A model generated the notes under the pieces. It made no database searches. It was not told the DNA's origin and saw only the letters and a list, made by a program, of their open reading frames with translations. From CAWHXG01 sp963833235 (GTDB lineage: Bacteria > Pseudomonadota > Alphaproteobacteria > Rhodobacterales > Rhodobacteraceae), in contig CAWHXG010000001.1 in assembly GCA_963833235.1 (NCBI GenBank), positions 248,001 through 312,000 on the forward strand: a DNA stretch of 64,000 bases, in the 5' to 3' direction. This document shows positions 33,818-42,721 of this stretch, one piece after another. Each line of letters opens with the position of its first letter. Positions within the stretch are counted from its first letter, which is position 1. The position numbers and the translations under genes are program-made.

Positions 33818-36217
33818 TCAGCCGGTGGAAGGCAGGCTCGCGATATCACCGGTAGGGCGCGCGCCCGGCGTCTGCGCGGCCACCGCGGGCGGGTCGCCGC
33901 GCAGCGCCTCGGGGTTGCGCAGCCAGATGTCGCGCTGCGCGAAGGGGATCTCGATCCCTTCCTCGGCAAAGCGGGCAGCGATCGCATGGTTCATCTCGGA
34001 CTTGACGACCAGCATGAAATTGATGTCACGCAGGATCGCCCGGATCTCGAAGTTCATGCTGTCTGCTCCGAACTCCATGAACAGAACTGAGGGTGGCGGC
34101 GCGATCACCACCATCGGATGCGCTTCGGCGATCTCGCGCAGGATGCGCTCGACCAGGCGCGTATCGGTGCCGTAGGCCACCCCCACCGGCACGATCACCC
34201 GGCCCACAAGGTTGCCGCGCGTCCAGTTCGTCACCTGCCCCGAGACCAGATCGGAATTCGGCACGATCACGTCGGTACGGTCGAAGGTCTCGATCACGGT
34301 GGCCCGCACCGCGATCCGCCGCACGAAGCCCATCTGGCCGCCCACCTCGATCCAGTCGCCTTCGCTGACGGGCCGTTCGATGAGCAGGATGATGCCCGAG
34401 ACGAAATTCGACACGATGGTCTGCAATCCGAAGCCGATGCCGACCGAAAGCGCGCCGGCCACGATCGCAAGTGACGACAGATCGATGCCGGCCGCCGTGA
34501 CCGAGACCACGAGCGCGAGGAATATCCCGAGATAGCCGAGGCCCGAGACGATGGCGTTCTGCGCGCCCTTGTCCATCGAGGTCTTCGGCAGCACCGTCTG
34601 GCGCAGGGTGCTCTGCACCATCCGGGTCAGCAGGAACCCGACGAGGAACACGAGGATCAGCGTGAAGAGCACCCCGGGCGAGACCCGGGTCTCTCCCAGG
34701 ATCACGCCCTCGCGGATGCGCGCCCACACCTCGGTCAGATCGGTGATCCGTGCTCCCCAGATCAGCGCCAGGACCGGAAGCGCGACAAGGCCCAGAACGC
34801 CGCCGACAAGGGTCGGCACGAGGCTGTCGGTCGCGGCGGCACGCCCCGTCCGGGCCAGGCCGTAGACCTGGGCAAAGAGCCGCTGCAGAAGCGTCGCGGC
34901 CGCAAACAGCGCCAGGGTCAGGGTGGCGGGAACGACGGTGCCGTAGGCAAGGTTCACGTAGCCGGCGGCACCGGCGCCCACGCCGAACACCGCGATGATC
35001 CGCGAGGCCTCGCCAAGGAACACGGCCGCGCGGTCTCCGAAGCCCGGCGTCTCCAACCGTCCGGCGGGGCCGCGCCCGATACGGCGGATGATCTGGCCAA
35101 GGCGAAACAGGGCCAGCGCCAGCAGCACGACCATCGCATAGGACAGAAAGCTCTGCGTCAGCACGGCGACGCCGAGGTTCTCCATCCCGTCCGAGACGAA
35201 GATCGTGGCCGATAGGGCGACAACCAGGGTGATCGAGGCCCATCGCAGAGCGTCGCGCGTTCCCGTGTCGGCCACGACGAAGCCGCTCTCCGGTTCGACC
35301 ACCGGCAGATGCCGACGCACCAGCCAGTAGCCGACGATCAGCACCACGGCCGCCTTCGGCATCGCCGTGATGAGGGCCTGCATCGCCGGCCCGGGCAGGC
35401 CCGATGCCGTCAGAGCTCCCAGAAAGGCGACGAAGCCGATCCATGGCAGAACGAGCTGCGCGACTAGTACGACTGCGGAGGCCGCCATCCTCAGGCTCGG
35501 CCGCGAGACCCCCATCAGGGCCAATTCCATCCTGTCCGACCATGCTCGGGTCCGCAGGAAGATGATCAGGCCCACCGCCATCAGGCCAAGCGCGCCCGGC
35601 AGGTTCGGCAGCAGGGCCTGCCGCGAGCCGGGGTACGCCAGTTTCTGCGCGACCTCGCGCGGCACGGCACTGACGGTCGCGCGCAGATCGCGGACCACCG
35701 GCGGCCAGTTCAGAATGTTCAGCGGCGTCGGCACCCGGCGCAGAACCTCGTTGGCCTGCCGTTCGCGCAGGATGGCGTCGATCTCGCGGACCAGCCCGTC
35801 GGCCTGGGTATAGGCCTCGGTGGCCCGTACCACGGGCGCGCGGGCGTCGTTGAGCTCCGCGGCCAGCCCGGCGCGCCGCTCGGCGATCTCCGCGGGCTCG
35901 GTCGCGCCCTCCGCCGGCGGCGCACCAAGGGCGCCGATCTGGCGGTTGAGGGTCGCGATGCGGGTGGCGTTCGTCTGCTCGGCCAGAAGGAAGCGCTCGC
36001 GGTAGGCGGTCAGATCGGCGCGCAGGCGTTCCAGCGTCTGGTCGTTGGCGCGGCCGGCTTCCAGAACGCGGTCGACGCGCCCGACCATCTCGGCCCAGAT
36101 CCCGTAATCGAGCCCCTCGGGCGCTCCGGCGTCCTGCGCATATCCCGGAAGGGCGAGCGCGAGCATCAGCACCACCGCCTTAAAAATGCGCCGCACCGCT
36201 GCCAGGGCCCGCGCCAT
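33818..36217 (-). CDS. Mechanosensitive ion channel family protein with DUF3772 domain
   Basis: A 799-residue membrane protein. ATG 36215-36217 gives a signal peptide (RIFKAVVLMLALALPGYAQ); longer in-frame starts run back into cysK. Residues about 30-180 form the periplasmic coiled-coil DUF3772 region, followed by around ten transmembrane segments. The C-terminal third is a canonical MscS module: pore helix SSLAIVAGALSVGIGFGLQTIVSNFVSGIILLIERP-type region (shown by GALSVGIGFGLQ), then the beta domain ISEGDWIEVGGQMGFV and IVPNSDLVSGQVTNWT. It releases solutes on hypo-osmotic shock. It lies 20 bp downstream of cysK on the same strand. Confidence 0.9.
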   Translation of the reverse strand: MARALAAVRRIFKAVVLMLALALPGYAQDAGAPEGLDYGIWAEMVGRVDRVLEAGRANDQTLERLRADLTAYRERFLLAEQTNATRIATLNRQIGALGAPPAEGATEPAEIAERRAGLAAELNDARAPVVRATEAYTQADGLVREIDAILRERQANEVLRRVPTPLNILNWPPVVRDLRATVSAVPREVAQKLAYPGSRQALLPNLPGALGLMAVGLIIFLRTRAWSDRMELALMGVSRPSLRMAASAVVLVAQLVLPWIGFVAFLGALTASGLPGPAMQALITAMPKAAVVLIVGYWLVRRHLPVVEPESGFVVADTGTRDALRWASITLVVALSATIFVSDGMENLGVAVLTQSFLSYAMVVLLALALFRLGQIIRRIGRGPAGRLETPGFGDRAAVFLGEASRIIAVFGVGAGAAGYVNLAYGTVVPATLTLALFAAATLLQRLFAQVYGLARTGRAAATDSLVPTLVGGVLGLVALPVLALIWGARITDLTEVWARIREGVILGETRVSPGVLFTLILVFLVGFLLTRMVQSTLRQTVLPKTSMDKGAQNAIVSGLGYLGIFLALVVSVTAAGIDLSSLAIVAGALSVGIGFGLQTIVSNFVSGIILLIERPVSEGDWIEVGGQMGFVRRIAVRATVIETFDRTDVIVPNSDLVSGQVTNWTRGNLVGRVIVPVGVAYGTDTRLVERILREIAEAHPMVVIAPPPSVLFMEFGADSMNFEIRAILRDINFMLVVKSEMNHAIAARFAEEGIEIPFAQRDIWLRNPEALRGDPPAVAAQTPGARPTGDIASLPSTG

Positions 36218-36237
36218 TGCCTTGAAGCCTTCCGGGG

Positions 36238-37272
36238 TCACGCGTCCTCGAAGACTGTCGGCAGCTGCCGGGAGCCCGCGTCGAGCCAGACAGGCACGGG
36301 AAGACCTTTGCTGCGCAGGAACTCGGGGTTGAAGAGCTTGGACTGATAGCGCGTGCCGTAGTCGCACAGGATCGTCACGATGGTATGGCCCGGGCCAAGC
36401 GCGCGCGCCATCCGCATGGCGCCGGCGACGTTGATCCCCGATGAGCCGCCGAGGCAGAGGCCCTCTTGCTGGAGCAGATCGAAAACGATCCGAACGGCCT
36501 CCGCATCGGTGATCCGATAGGCGAACTCCGGCGTCAGACCTTCGAGATTGGCGGTGATGCGCCCCTGCCCGATTCCCTCGGTGATCGAACTGCCCTCAGA
36601 GATCAGCTCGCCGGTCGTGTAGAAGCTGTAAAGCGCGGCGCCTTCGGGATCGGCAAGCGCGATCTTCACCCCGCGCGGCTGCAGGGCCTCGGCCACCCCG
36701 GCCAGCGTTCCCCCCGAGCCGACCGCACAGACGAAGCCCGATACACGGCCCTCCGTCTGGCGCCAGATCTCGGGGCCGGTCGTCTCCACATGGGCCTGGC
36801 GGTTGGCGGTGTTGTCGAACTGGTTCGCCCAGATCGCCCCGTTCGGCTCCGACCGGGCAAGGGCCTCTGCCAGACGCCCGGAATACCGGACGTAGTTGTT
36901 GGGGTTCCTGTAAGGCGCGGCCGGAACCTGCACCAGTTCGGCACCGGCCAGGCGGATCATGTCCTTCTTTTCCTGGCTCTGCGTCTCGGGGATGACGATC
37001 ACGGTTTTGAAGCCCATCGACGCGCCCACCAGCGCCAGGCCGATCCCGGTATTGCCTGCCGTGCCCTCGACGATCGTGCCGCCCGGGCGCAGGTCGCCGC
37101 GCGCCACGGCATCGCGAATGATGTAGAGGGCCGCGCGGTCCTTGACCGACTGGCCCGGATTTATGAACTCCGCCTTGCCAAGGATCTCGCAGCCCGTCGC
37201 CTCCGAGGGCCCGTTGAGGCGGATCAGGGGCGTGTCGCCGATCGCCGCCGCAAGGTCGCTGTGGATCGTCAT
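36238..37272 (-). CDS. cysK: Cysteine synthase A
   Basis: A 344-residue PLP enzyme that makes cysteine from O-acetylserine and sulfide. The PLP lysine is in INPGQSVKDRAA near residue 44, the substrate loop is EGTAGNTGIGLAL near residue 69, and the phosphate-binding GSGGTLAG and C-terminal GGSSGINVAGA are present. It is slightly longer than the classical CysK (about 310-325) and resembles the Rhodobacterales cysteine synthase A group with an extended C-terminal tail (RSKGLPVPVWLDAGSRQLP). Start is ATG 37270-37272. Confidence 0.9.
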   Translation of the reverse strand: MTIHSDLAAAIGDTPLIRLNGPSEATGCEILGKAEFINPGQSVKDRAALYIIRDAVARGDLRPGGTIVEGTAGNTGIGLALVGASMGFKTVIVIPETQSQEKKDMIRLAGAELVQVPAAPYRNPNNYVRYSGRLAEALARSEPNGAIWANQFDNTANRQAHVETTGPEIWRQTEGRVSGFVCAVGSGGTLAGVAEALQPRGVKIALADPEGAALYSFYTTGELISEGSSITEGIGQGRITANLEGLTPEFAYRITDAEAVRIVFDLLQQEGLCLGGSSGINVAGAMRMARALGPGHTIVTILCDYGTRYQSKLFNPEFLRSKGLPVPVWLDAGSRQLPTVFEDA

Positions 37273-37391
37273 GGCCGTTCGCCCCTTCTGCCGCCCGCCC
37301 CTGCTTAGGCCCCGCCCGGTGGGCTTTCAACCAGAGGTGGCCGCGGCGTCACGGCGACGTGCGCGCTGGTACCCCCCGCGGCGCGAAGCCG

Positions 37392-38498
37392 TCAGGCTGC
37401 CCCGCGCACCCTGTCCAGATTGGCCTCCAGCCACCAGGCGGTCAGCAGCAGCGGCCCGTCGGGCAGGCCGCCTTCGGCGAGCAACGCCATCATCGCCGCC
37501 CGCGTCATTGCATATCCGCGGATATCCTCGTGCTCGGTGGCCAGACCGCCTAGACCCGCGGCCTCGGGCGGAAGGTCGGCAAGGCCCACATACGAATGGA
37601 TGTATTCTGTGAAGGACCCGGTGGACGCATAATACTCGCCTACGGGAAACAACCGGCCGAGGGTAAGGCCAGCCTCCTCGAGCGTTTCCTTGCGCGCCGT
37701 GTCCTCGGGGCTGTGGCCGGGTTCGATCCGTCCGGCCACCGGCTCCAACAGCCATGGCGAGCCGTCGCCACGGGCCAGGGGTGCGACGCGCATCTGCTCG
37801 ACCAGGAGCACCGTATCGCGCACGGGGTCGTAGGGCAGCACCGTGACCGCGTCCGCCGAAAGGAACACCGCGCGCGTCATCTTTGCGCTTCGGCTTCCGT
37901 CGAACCGCCGGTGGGTAAGATCGTATTCCTCGACGGCGAAGAACTGCGAATAGGGGCGGCGGGCTTCGATCACGTCGATGTCGCCGCGCATCAGTCCCGA
38001 GGCGGAGGGGCGCAGCGGCGCCCGGGCCGCGGCGATCCTGGTCCAGGCCCGGGAGAGGATGGAGTTGAGGCGGGCTGCAACCCGCTCCGCCGGCTCGCTT
38101 GCCCTGCACGAGAGGATCTCGCCCGCGGCTTCCGCCCAGAGCTCGGCCCAGCCGCCGGCCCCATCGCGGGCCTCGGCAGGCTCGTCGCCCAAGGCCCCGG
38201 TCTGTGCCAATGCCAGCCGCGCAGAGCCTTCAGCGACGCTGGCGGCCACCGGCTCTGCGCTGCCGCCCATGACCGTCGCCCAGTAAGCCAGCCGCCTCTC
38301 GGCCTCAGCGCTCAGTCCCTCGAGCAATAGCCCGTCGACCCGTCCGGTCCCTTCGGCCAGCGACGGAAGGCACCCGGGCCCACGTTCCTGCACGGCCCGC
38401 CCTTCGAGCCATGCCGGAACCGCCCCGGCCGCTTCGCCCAGAACGGCCTGAAGCAAAGACGGCGCGGCAAGCGCCCCGAAGGCGAAATGGCCCGGCAT
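37392..38498 (-). CDS. NUDIX hydrolase (ADP-ribose pyrophosphatase type) with N-terminal GGCT-like domain
   Basis: A 368-residue fusion. Residues about 1-150 resemble the gamma-glutamylcyclotransferase/AIG2-like fold (HFAFGALAAPSLLQAVLG at the start). Residues about 170-365 are a NudF-like ADP-ribose pyrophosphatase: PYSQFFAVEEYDLTHRRFDG, VLLVEQMRVAP, LEPVAGRIEPG, and the Nudix box GHSPEDTARKETLEEAGL near residue 260, followed by GEYYASTGSFTEYIH. It should cleave ADP-ribose or a related sugar nucleotide. The two-domain arrangement occurs in Rhodobacteraceae; what the N-terminal domain does is unknown. It is 40 bp downstream of cfa on the same strand. Confidence 0.85.
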   Translation of the reverse strand: MPGHFAFGALAAPSLLQAVLGEAAGAVPAWLEGRAVQERGPGCLPSLAEGTGRVDGLLLEGLSAEAERRLAYWATVMGGSAEPVAASVAEGSARLALAQTGALGDEPAEARDGAGGWAELWAEAAGEILSCRASEPAERVAARLNSILSRAWTRIAAARAPLRPSASGLMRGDIDVIEARRPYSQFFAVEEYDLTHRRFDGSRSAKMTRAVFLSADAVTVLPYDPVRDTVLLVEQMRVAPLARGDGSPWLLEPVAGRIEPGHSPEDTARKETLEEAGLTLGRLFPVGEYYASTGSFTEYIHSYVGLADLPPEAAGLGGLATEHEDIRGYAMTRAAMMALLAEGGLPDGPLLLTAWWLEANLDRVRGAA

Positions 38499-38538
38499 CA
38501 GCTGTGCTGGCGAGGCGCCGGCCGCGGCCCCGTCACGC

Positions 38539-39756
38539 TCAGCGCCCCGGAGAGCGGAGGGTGACCTGGGTGACGTTGCAGATGCCCGTGGCGAAGCTCG
38601 CGGCGCAGGAGGTCAGGTAATACTCCCACATCCGGCGAAACCGCTCGTCGAAGCCCATATGCGCGATCACATCCCACTTCGCGGCGAAGCTGTCGTGCCA
38701 CCGTCGCAAGGTCTGGCTGTAGCTGTCGCCGAACTCCATGCTGCGCAGCATGCTGAGGCCGGCCTTCTCGGCTTCCCGCCGCAAGGCACCGGGGCTCGGC
38801 AGCATACCGCCAGGGAAGACGTATTTCTGTATGAAGTCCACCTTGGAGCGGTATTGCTGAAACCGCTGGTCCTGCACGGTGATGATCTGCAAGGCGGCGT
38901 GGCGGCCGGGCTTGAGGCGGGTCCGCACCGTATCGAAATAGGTCGGCCAGTATCGCTCGCCCACAGCCTCGAACATCTCGATCGAGGCGATGCCGTCGTA
39001 GATGCCGCGCTCGTCGCGGTAGTCCTGCAGCTTGATGTCGACGCGATCCGCAAGCCCCGCATTGGCGATCCGCCGGGTGGCGTAATCGTGCTGGGCCCGG
39101 CTCAGCGTCAGCCCGGTGACGCGCAATCCCCGCTTGCTCGCTGCGTATTCCGCGAACCCCCCCCAGCCGCAGCCGATCTCCAGCACATGCTCGCCGGGAT
39201 GCGCCTCCATCTGATCGACCATGGCGGCGTATTTCGCGATCTGAGCGGTATCGAGGCTTTCCTGGCCGCTGTGGAACAGCGCCGAAGAATACGTCATCGT
39301 CTCGTCGAGCCACTGCGCGTAGAATTCGTTTCCCAGATCGTAATGACGCTGGATGTTGCGGGGGGCCTGCGTCTTGCTGTTGCGCTGCATCCAGAACCGC
39401 AGCCGTTCGAAGGCCCGCACGATGGTGAGGCCGGGAAACCCGTGCAGCATCGCGTCGTTGCGGGTGTGAACGAGATCCATGAAGGCTTGAAGATCGGGGG
39501 ATGACCACCAGCCATCCATGTAGGCCTCGGCAAAGCCCACATCGCCGTCGCGCACCAGGCGCGCGAAAAGATCGGCGTTGTGCACATCGACATGGGCCAC
39601 AGGCCCCGCCCCCGCGCCCTGTGCACGAAACAGCCGCCCGTCGGGCAGTGCGATGTCGAGGCGACCATTCTCGATGGAGCTGGCCTGAGCGAAAACCTGG
39701 GTGAAAAATCGCGGCAGATTGCTCTGCCCCTCGGCACTTGTCAGCGGCGTCATCAC
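38539..39756 (-). CDS. cfa: Cyclopropane-fatty-acyl-phospholipid synthase family methyltransferase
   Basis: A 405-residue SAM-dependent methyltransferase of the Cfa family. MQRNSKTQAPRNIQRHYDLGNEFY, then WLDETMTYSSALF, the SAM motif VLEIGCGWGGFAEYAA near residue 195, SIEMFEAVGERYWPTYF and QYRSKVDFIQKYVFPGGML are all family signatures. It adds a methylene bridge to unsaturated phospholipid acyl chains at the membrane. Start is ATG 39754-39756; a second ATG follows immediately. It lies downstream of the photolyase gene on the same strand, a common neighbourhood in Rhodobacterales. Confidence 0.9.
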   Translation of the reverse strand: MMTPLTSAEGQSNLPRFFTQVFAQASSIENGRLDIALPDGRLFRAQGAGAGPVAHVDVHNADLFARLVRDGDVGFAEAYMDGWWSSPDLQAFMDLVHTRNDAMLHGFPGLTIVRAFERLRFWMQRNSKTQAPRNIQRHYDLGNEFYAQWLDETMTYSSALFHSGQESLDTAQIAKYAAMVDQMEAHPGEHVLEIGCGWGGFAEYAASKRGLRVTGLTLSRAQHDYATRRIANAGLADRVDIKLQDYRDERGIYDGIASIEMFEAVGERYWPTYFDTVRTRLKPGRHAALQIITVQDQRFQQYRSKVDFIQKYVFPGGMLPSPGALRREAEKAGLSMLRSMEFGDSYSQTLRRWHDSFAAKWDVIAHMGFDERFRRMWEYYLTSCAASFATGICNVTQVTLRSPGR

Positions 39757-39829
39757 ATCCCCAATTCCCGTTCACTGCTCATGTACCGCAGACCCTTCCG
39801 TCGGCAAGCGCCTTCGCGGCGTCCGACGA

Positions 39830-41281
39830 TCAGAAGTCCCGCTCCCGATAGGCTTTCAGGGCCCGTTCGCGGCCCTCGGCCAAAGCAACGAGAGGCGGGG
39901 GGTAAGGGTTTCGCGGCGAGAGGTTCCACCGCCGCGGAATGGCTTCGAAGTAGGCGCAGGCCAACGGGGATGGATCGGCTCTTCCCTCGGCGATCCAGGC
40001 ATCGACGTAGGCGCGCTGCGGGTCGAACTTCTCGCGCTGCGTGACGGGGTTGAAGACGCGGAAGTAGGGCGCGGCGTCGGGCCCCGACCCCGCCGCCCAT
40101 TGCCAGCCGAGGGCGTTCGAGGCCGGGTCCCAGTCCACCAGATGCTCGGCGAACCAGTCGGCCCCTACTTTCCAGTGCGACATCAGGTGCTTGGTCAGAT
40201 AGGAGGCCACGATCATCCGGGCGCGGTTATGCATCGTGCCGGTCACATAGAGCTCGCGCATGGCCGCATCCACGAACGGAACGCCGGTGCGGCCTTGCGT
40301 CCACGCCGCCACCTCGGGCGTGTCGCGATCCTCGTTCCAGGGGAAGGCGTCCCACTCCTGGCGCCAGTTGCCGCTGGTCAGGCGCGGCGTGTGATAGGCG
40401 AGGTGATAGGCGAACTCGCGCCAGACCAGCTCCTTCACGAAGGTCTCGGCGCCGCGGCGGCCCTTCTCGCGGGCATGCAGGCCTGCATGCCAGCAGGTTC
40501 TCGGCGAGATCTCTCCGTACGTCAGGTTCTCGCTGAGGCTTGAGGTGCCGTGAAGGTCCGGCCGGTCCCGTGCCGTGGCGTAATCGTCGACACGCTCGTC
40601 CATGAAAGTGTCGAGCCGCTCGCGCGCCGCCAATTCGCCGATCCTCAGATGCGGGGCCACGATGGCGGCACCACGGTCCATCGCGGCGCCCATCCGCCAA
40701 TCGGCGAGATCGTCCGAGCGGGGCCAGTCGGCCGGAGCCTCGAGCGACCGCGGGGCCGGCAGCGGGGCCTCGAGCGCCCTGTCGCGCACCGCCTTCCACA
40801 TCGGCGTGAAGACCTTGTAATACCCGCCGCTGCCGGTCTCAACGGTCCACGGCTCGAAAAGAAGCTGGCCGGGGCAGCTGTTGACGGTCAGCCCGGCCTT
40901 CTCCAGTCCGGCCTTCACCGTTTCGGACACCCGGCGATTGTCTGGATCGTAGAGGCGGCTCCAGACGACGCAGCGCGCCCCCGTCTCCCCGGCCAGCGCA
41001 TGGAGGCTGTCCAGCGCGTCGCCCCGGCGCAGGATCAGGCGGCTGCCGATCGCCTCCAGCGCCTGCGCGAACCGCTCGACGCCCAGCCCGAGGCGCCAGC
41101 GCGGCGCGGCGCCGAGGCCGGTGACGACCTCTTCGTGGACGAAGACCGGGATGACCGGCGCACCCGCCGAGAGTGCGGCATGCAGGGCCGGGTTGTCCGC
41201 CAGCCGCAGGTCGCGGCGAACCCACCAGAGGACCGGGGCGGACTTGCCGTTGGCGTCAGCCGACTTGCCGTCTTCGCTCAT
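39830..41281 (-). CDS. phrB: Deoxyribodipyrimidine photolyase
   Basis: A 483-residue photolyase/cryptochrome. ATG 41279-41281 (MSEDGK) is preferred; an in-frame ATG six codons upstream is possible. The N-terminal antenna-binding domain begins VLWWVRRDLRLADNPAL. The FAD-binding C-terminal half has LSENLTYGEISPRTCWHAG, FVKELVWREFAYHLAYH, the electron-transfer tryptophan-rich region and TGTMHNRARMIVASYLTKHLM, then DWDPASNALGWQWAAGSGPD. It repairs cyclobutane pyrimidine dimers using light. Complete length. Confidence 0.93.
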   Translation of the reverse strand: MSEDGKSADANGKSAPVLWWVRRDLRLADNPALHAALSAGAPVIPVFVHEEVVTGLGAAPRWRLGLGVERFAQALEAIGSRLILRRGDALDSLHALAGETGARCVVWSRLYDPDNRRVSETVKAGLEKAGLTVNSCPGQLLFEPWTVETGSGGYYKVFTPMWKAVRDRALEAPLPAPRSLEAPADWPRSDDLADWRMGAAMDRGAAIVAPHLRIGELAARERLDTFMDERVDDYATARDRPDLHGTSSLSENLTYGEISPRTCWHAGLHAREKGRRGAETFVKELVWREFAYHLAYHTPRLTSGNWRQEWDAFPWNEDRDTPEVAAWTQGRTGVPFVDAAMRELYVTGTMHNRARMIVASYLTKHLMSHWKVGADWFAEHLVDWDPASNALGWQWAAGSGPDAAPYFRVFNPVTQREKFDPQRAYVDAWIAEGRADPSPLACAYFEAIPRRWNLSPRNPYPPPLVALAEGRERALKAYRERDF

Positions 41282-41315
41282 CCCTGTGCCGCCACCCAAA
41301 TTTCAACATTGCACA

Positions 41316-42545
41316 TCAAAGGATGTCATCTAGGGCCTCGATCAACCGGTCAACCTCTTCGGCGCTGGTGTAGTGCGAGAGGCTCAGCCGCAGCACGCCC
41401 ACGGCGGGATCGACGCCGAGGGCCTGCAACGTCCGGGGCGCCCCGAAAGCCCCGCCGGCCGCCATGATCCCGCGGCGGCCCAGCCTCCGGGCGGCCTCCA
41501 CCCCCGGCACTTCCAATGCGAGGGAAACCACAGGCACGCGGCCTTGCATCTCGGTACCGCCCAGAACCCTCAGGGTCCGGCGGCGCTCCAGTGCCTCCAC
41601 CAGCGGCCCGATCACCTTCGCCTCATGCGCGCGCATCATCAGCCCCACCTGCGCCGCGCGCCCCTTGAAGTCCCGCCCGGCCGTGAAATGCCGGGTGTAG
41701 AGGGCATCGATGTAGTCCACGATCCCGGCGCAGGCGGCGATCTGGGGATGATCCGGCGCCGTCGGCTTGAGCCGCTTGATCGGCCTGTCCGCGTGAAAGG
41801 CCGAACTCTGGTTCGGCAGCATCATCGCCAGGGCCCGGCGGATCATCATGATCCCCTGATGCGGCCCGAAGGCCAGCTGGCCGGAGAACAGGTAAATGTC
41901 CGCGCGGATGTCGGAGAGATTGGGCAGGCCGTGCCCTGCATACGCATCGCCGTCGACGAGTGTCAGCGCGCCGACCCGCTGCGCCAGCCGCGCGACGGCG
42001 CCGATATCATTGACGTGGCCCAGAAGGCCGCTCGCATGGGGCAGGCAGACAAGGCGGACGGACGGATCGAGCAGCACCTTCAGATCGTCGGGGTCGAGCC
42101 GGCCCCTCGGGTCCATCCGCCATTCGCGGATCTCGATGCCGTGGGCGGCCAGCCGGCGCCATGGGCCGCTGATGGCCTCGTGATCCTGATCGGTGATTAC
42201 GATGGCATCGCCGGGGGCCAGCATTTCGCTGAAGGCATTGGCCAGGACGTAGACGTTCTGCGCCGTCGACGGGCCGAAGGCGACCTCGTCGGTCATCACG
42301 CCCAGAAGCTGCGCCAGCCGCACCCTGGCATCGGCGACCTCTTCCGCTGCCTGCTCCGCGGCCGAATGCGGGGCGTCGGGCGCCACCAGGCGCTCCTTGT
42401 AGAACCGCGTCAGCCGCCAGATCGCGTATCGGCAGGCAGGGGTCGCGCCGGCGCTGTCGAAATACGCATGGTCGCGCAGAGAGGGCTCCGCGAACGCCGG
42501 GAAATGGGCCCGGGCGAATTCCAGATCGAGGGTCGGCAGAGCCAT
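41316..42545 (-). CDS. Class V aminotransferase-fold protein lacking the PLP lysine
   Basis: A 409-residue member of the cysteine desulfurase/isopenicillin-epimerase-like group. YFDSAGATPACRYAI, the phosphate-binding FGPSTAQNVYVLANAF, DQDHEAISGPWRRLA and VDGDAYAGHGLP are in place, and the C-terminal domain is complete. At the site of the Schiff-base lysine, relatives read FS-x-YKTYGPHQG; this protein reads FSGQLAFGPHQG, with Leu at position 224 (codon at about 41874-41876). The reading frame around it is intact and codon use is normal, so this does not look like a frameshift. Either the enzyme has lost PLP chemistry or a different residue serves. Confidence 0.83.
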   Translation of the reverse strand: MALPTLDLEFARAHFPAFAEPSLRDHAYFDSAGATPACRYAIWRLTRFYKERLVAPDAPHSAAEQAAEEVADARVRLAQLLGVMTDEVAFGPSTAQNVYVLANAFSEMLAPGDAIVITDQDHEAISGPWRRLAAHGIEIREWRMDPRGRLDPDDLKVLLDPSVRLVCLPHASGLLGHVNDIGAVARLAQRVGALTLVDGDAYAGHGLPNLSDIRADIYLFSGQLAFGPHQGIMMIRRALAMMLPNQSSAFHADRPIKRLKPTAPDHPQIAACAGIVDYIDALYTRHFTAGRDFKGRAAQVGLMMRAHEAKVIGPLVEALERRRTLRVLGGTEMQGRVPVVSLALEVPGVEAARRLGRRGIMAAGGAFGAPRTLQALGVDPAVGVLRLSLSHYTSAEEVDRLIEALDDIL

Positions 42546-42721
42546 TCAGTCTCCGTGCCGTGTCGCCGGGGCGGCCGAACGGCACGTCACCCTCGCGCAT
42601 TCTTTTCGCCCGTCGCGGTCGGCCGAGCCCGAGGGACCCCGCAGTTCAGAAAACGTCTTCGACACGGCCCGCCCCTGCGGCCGCTGCCAGCCCGCACCCG
42701 TCGCATCGGGCGCGCCCCGGC

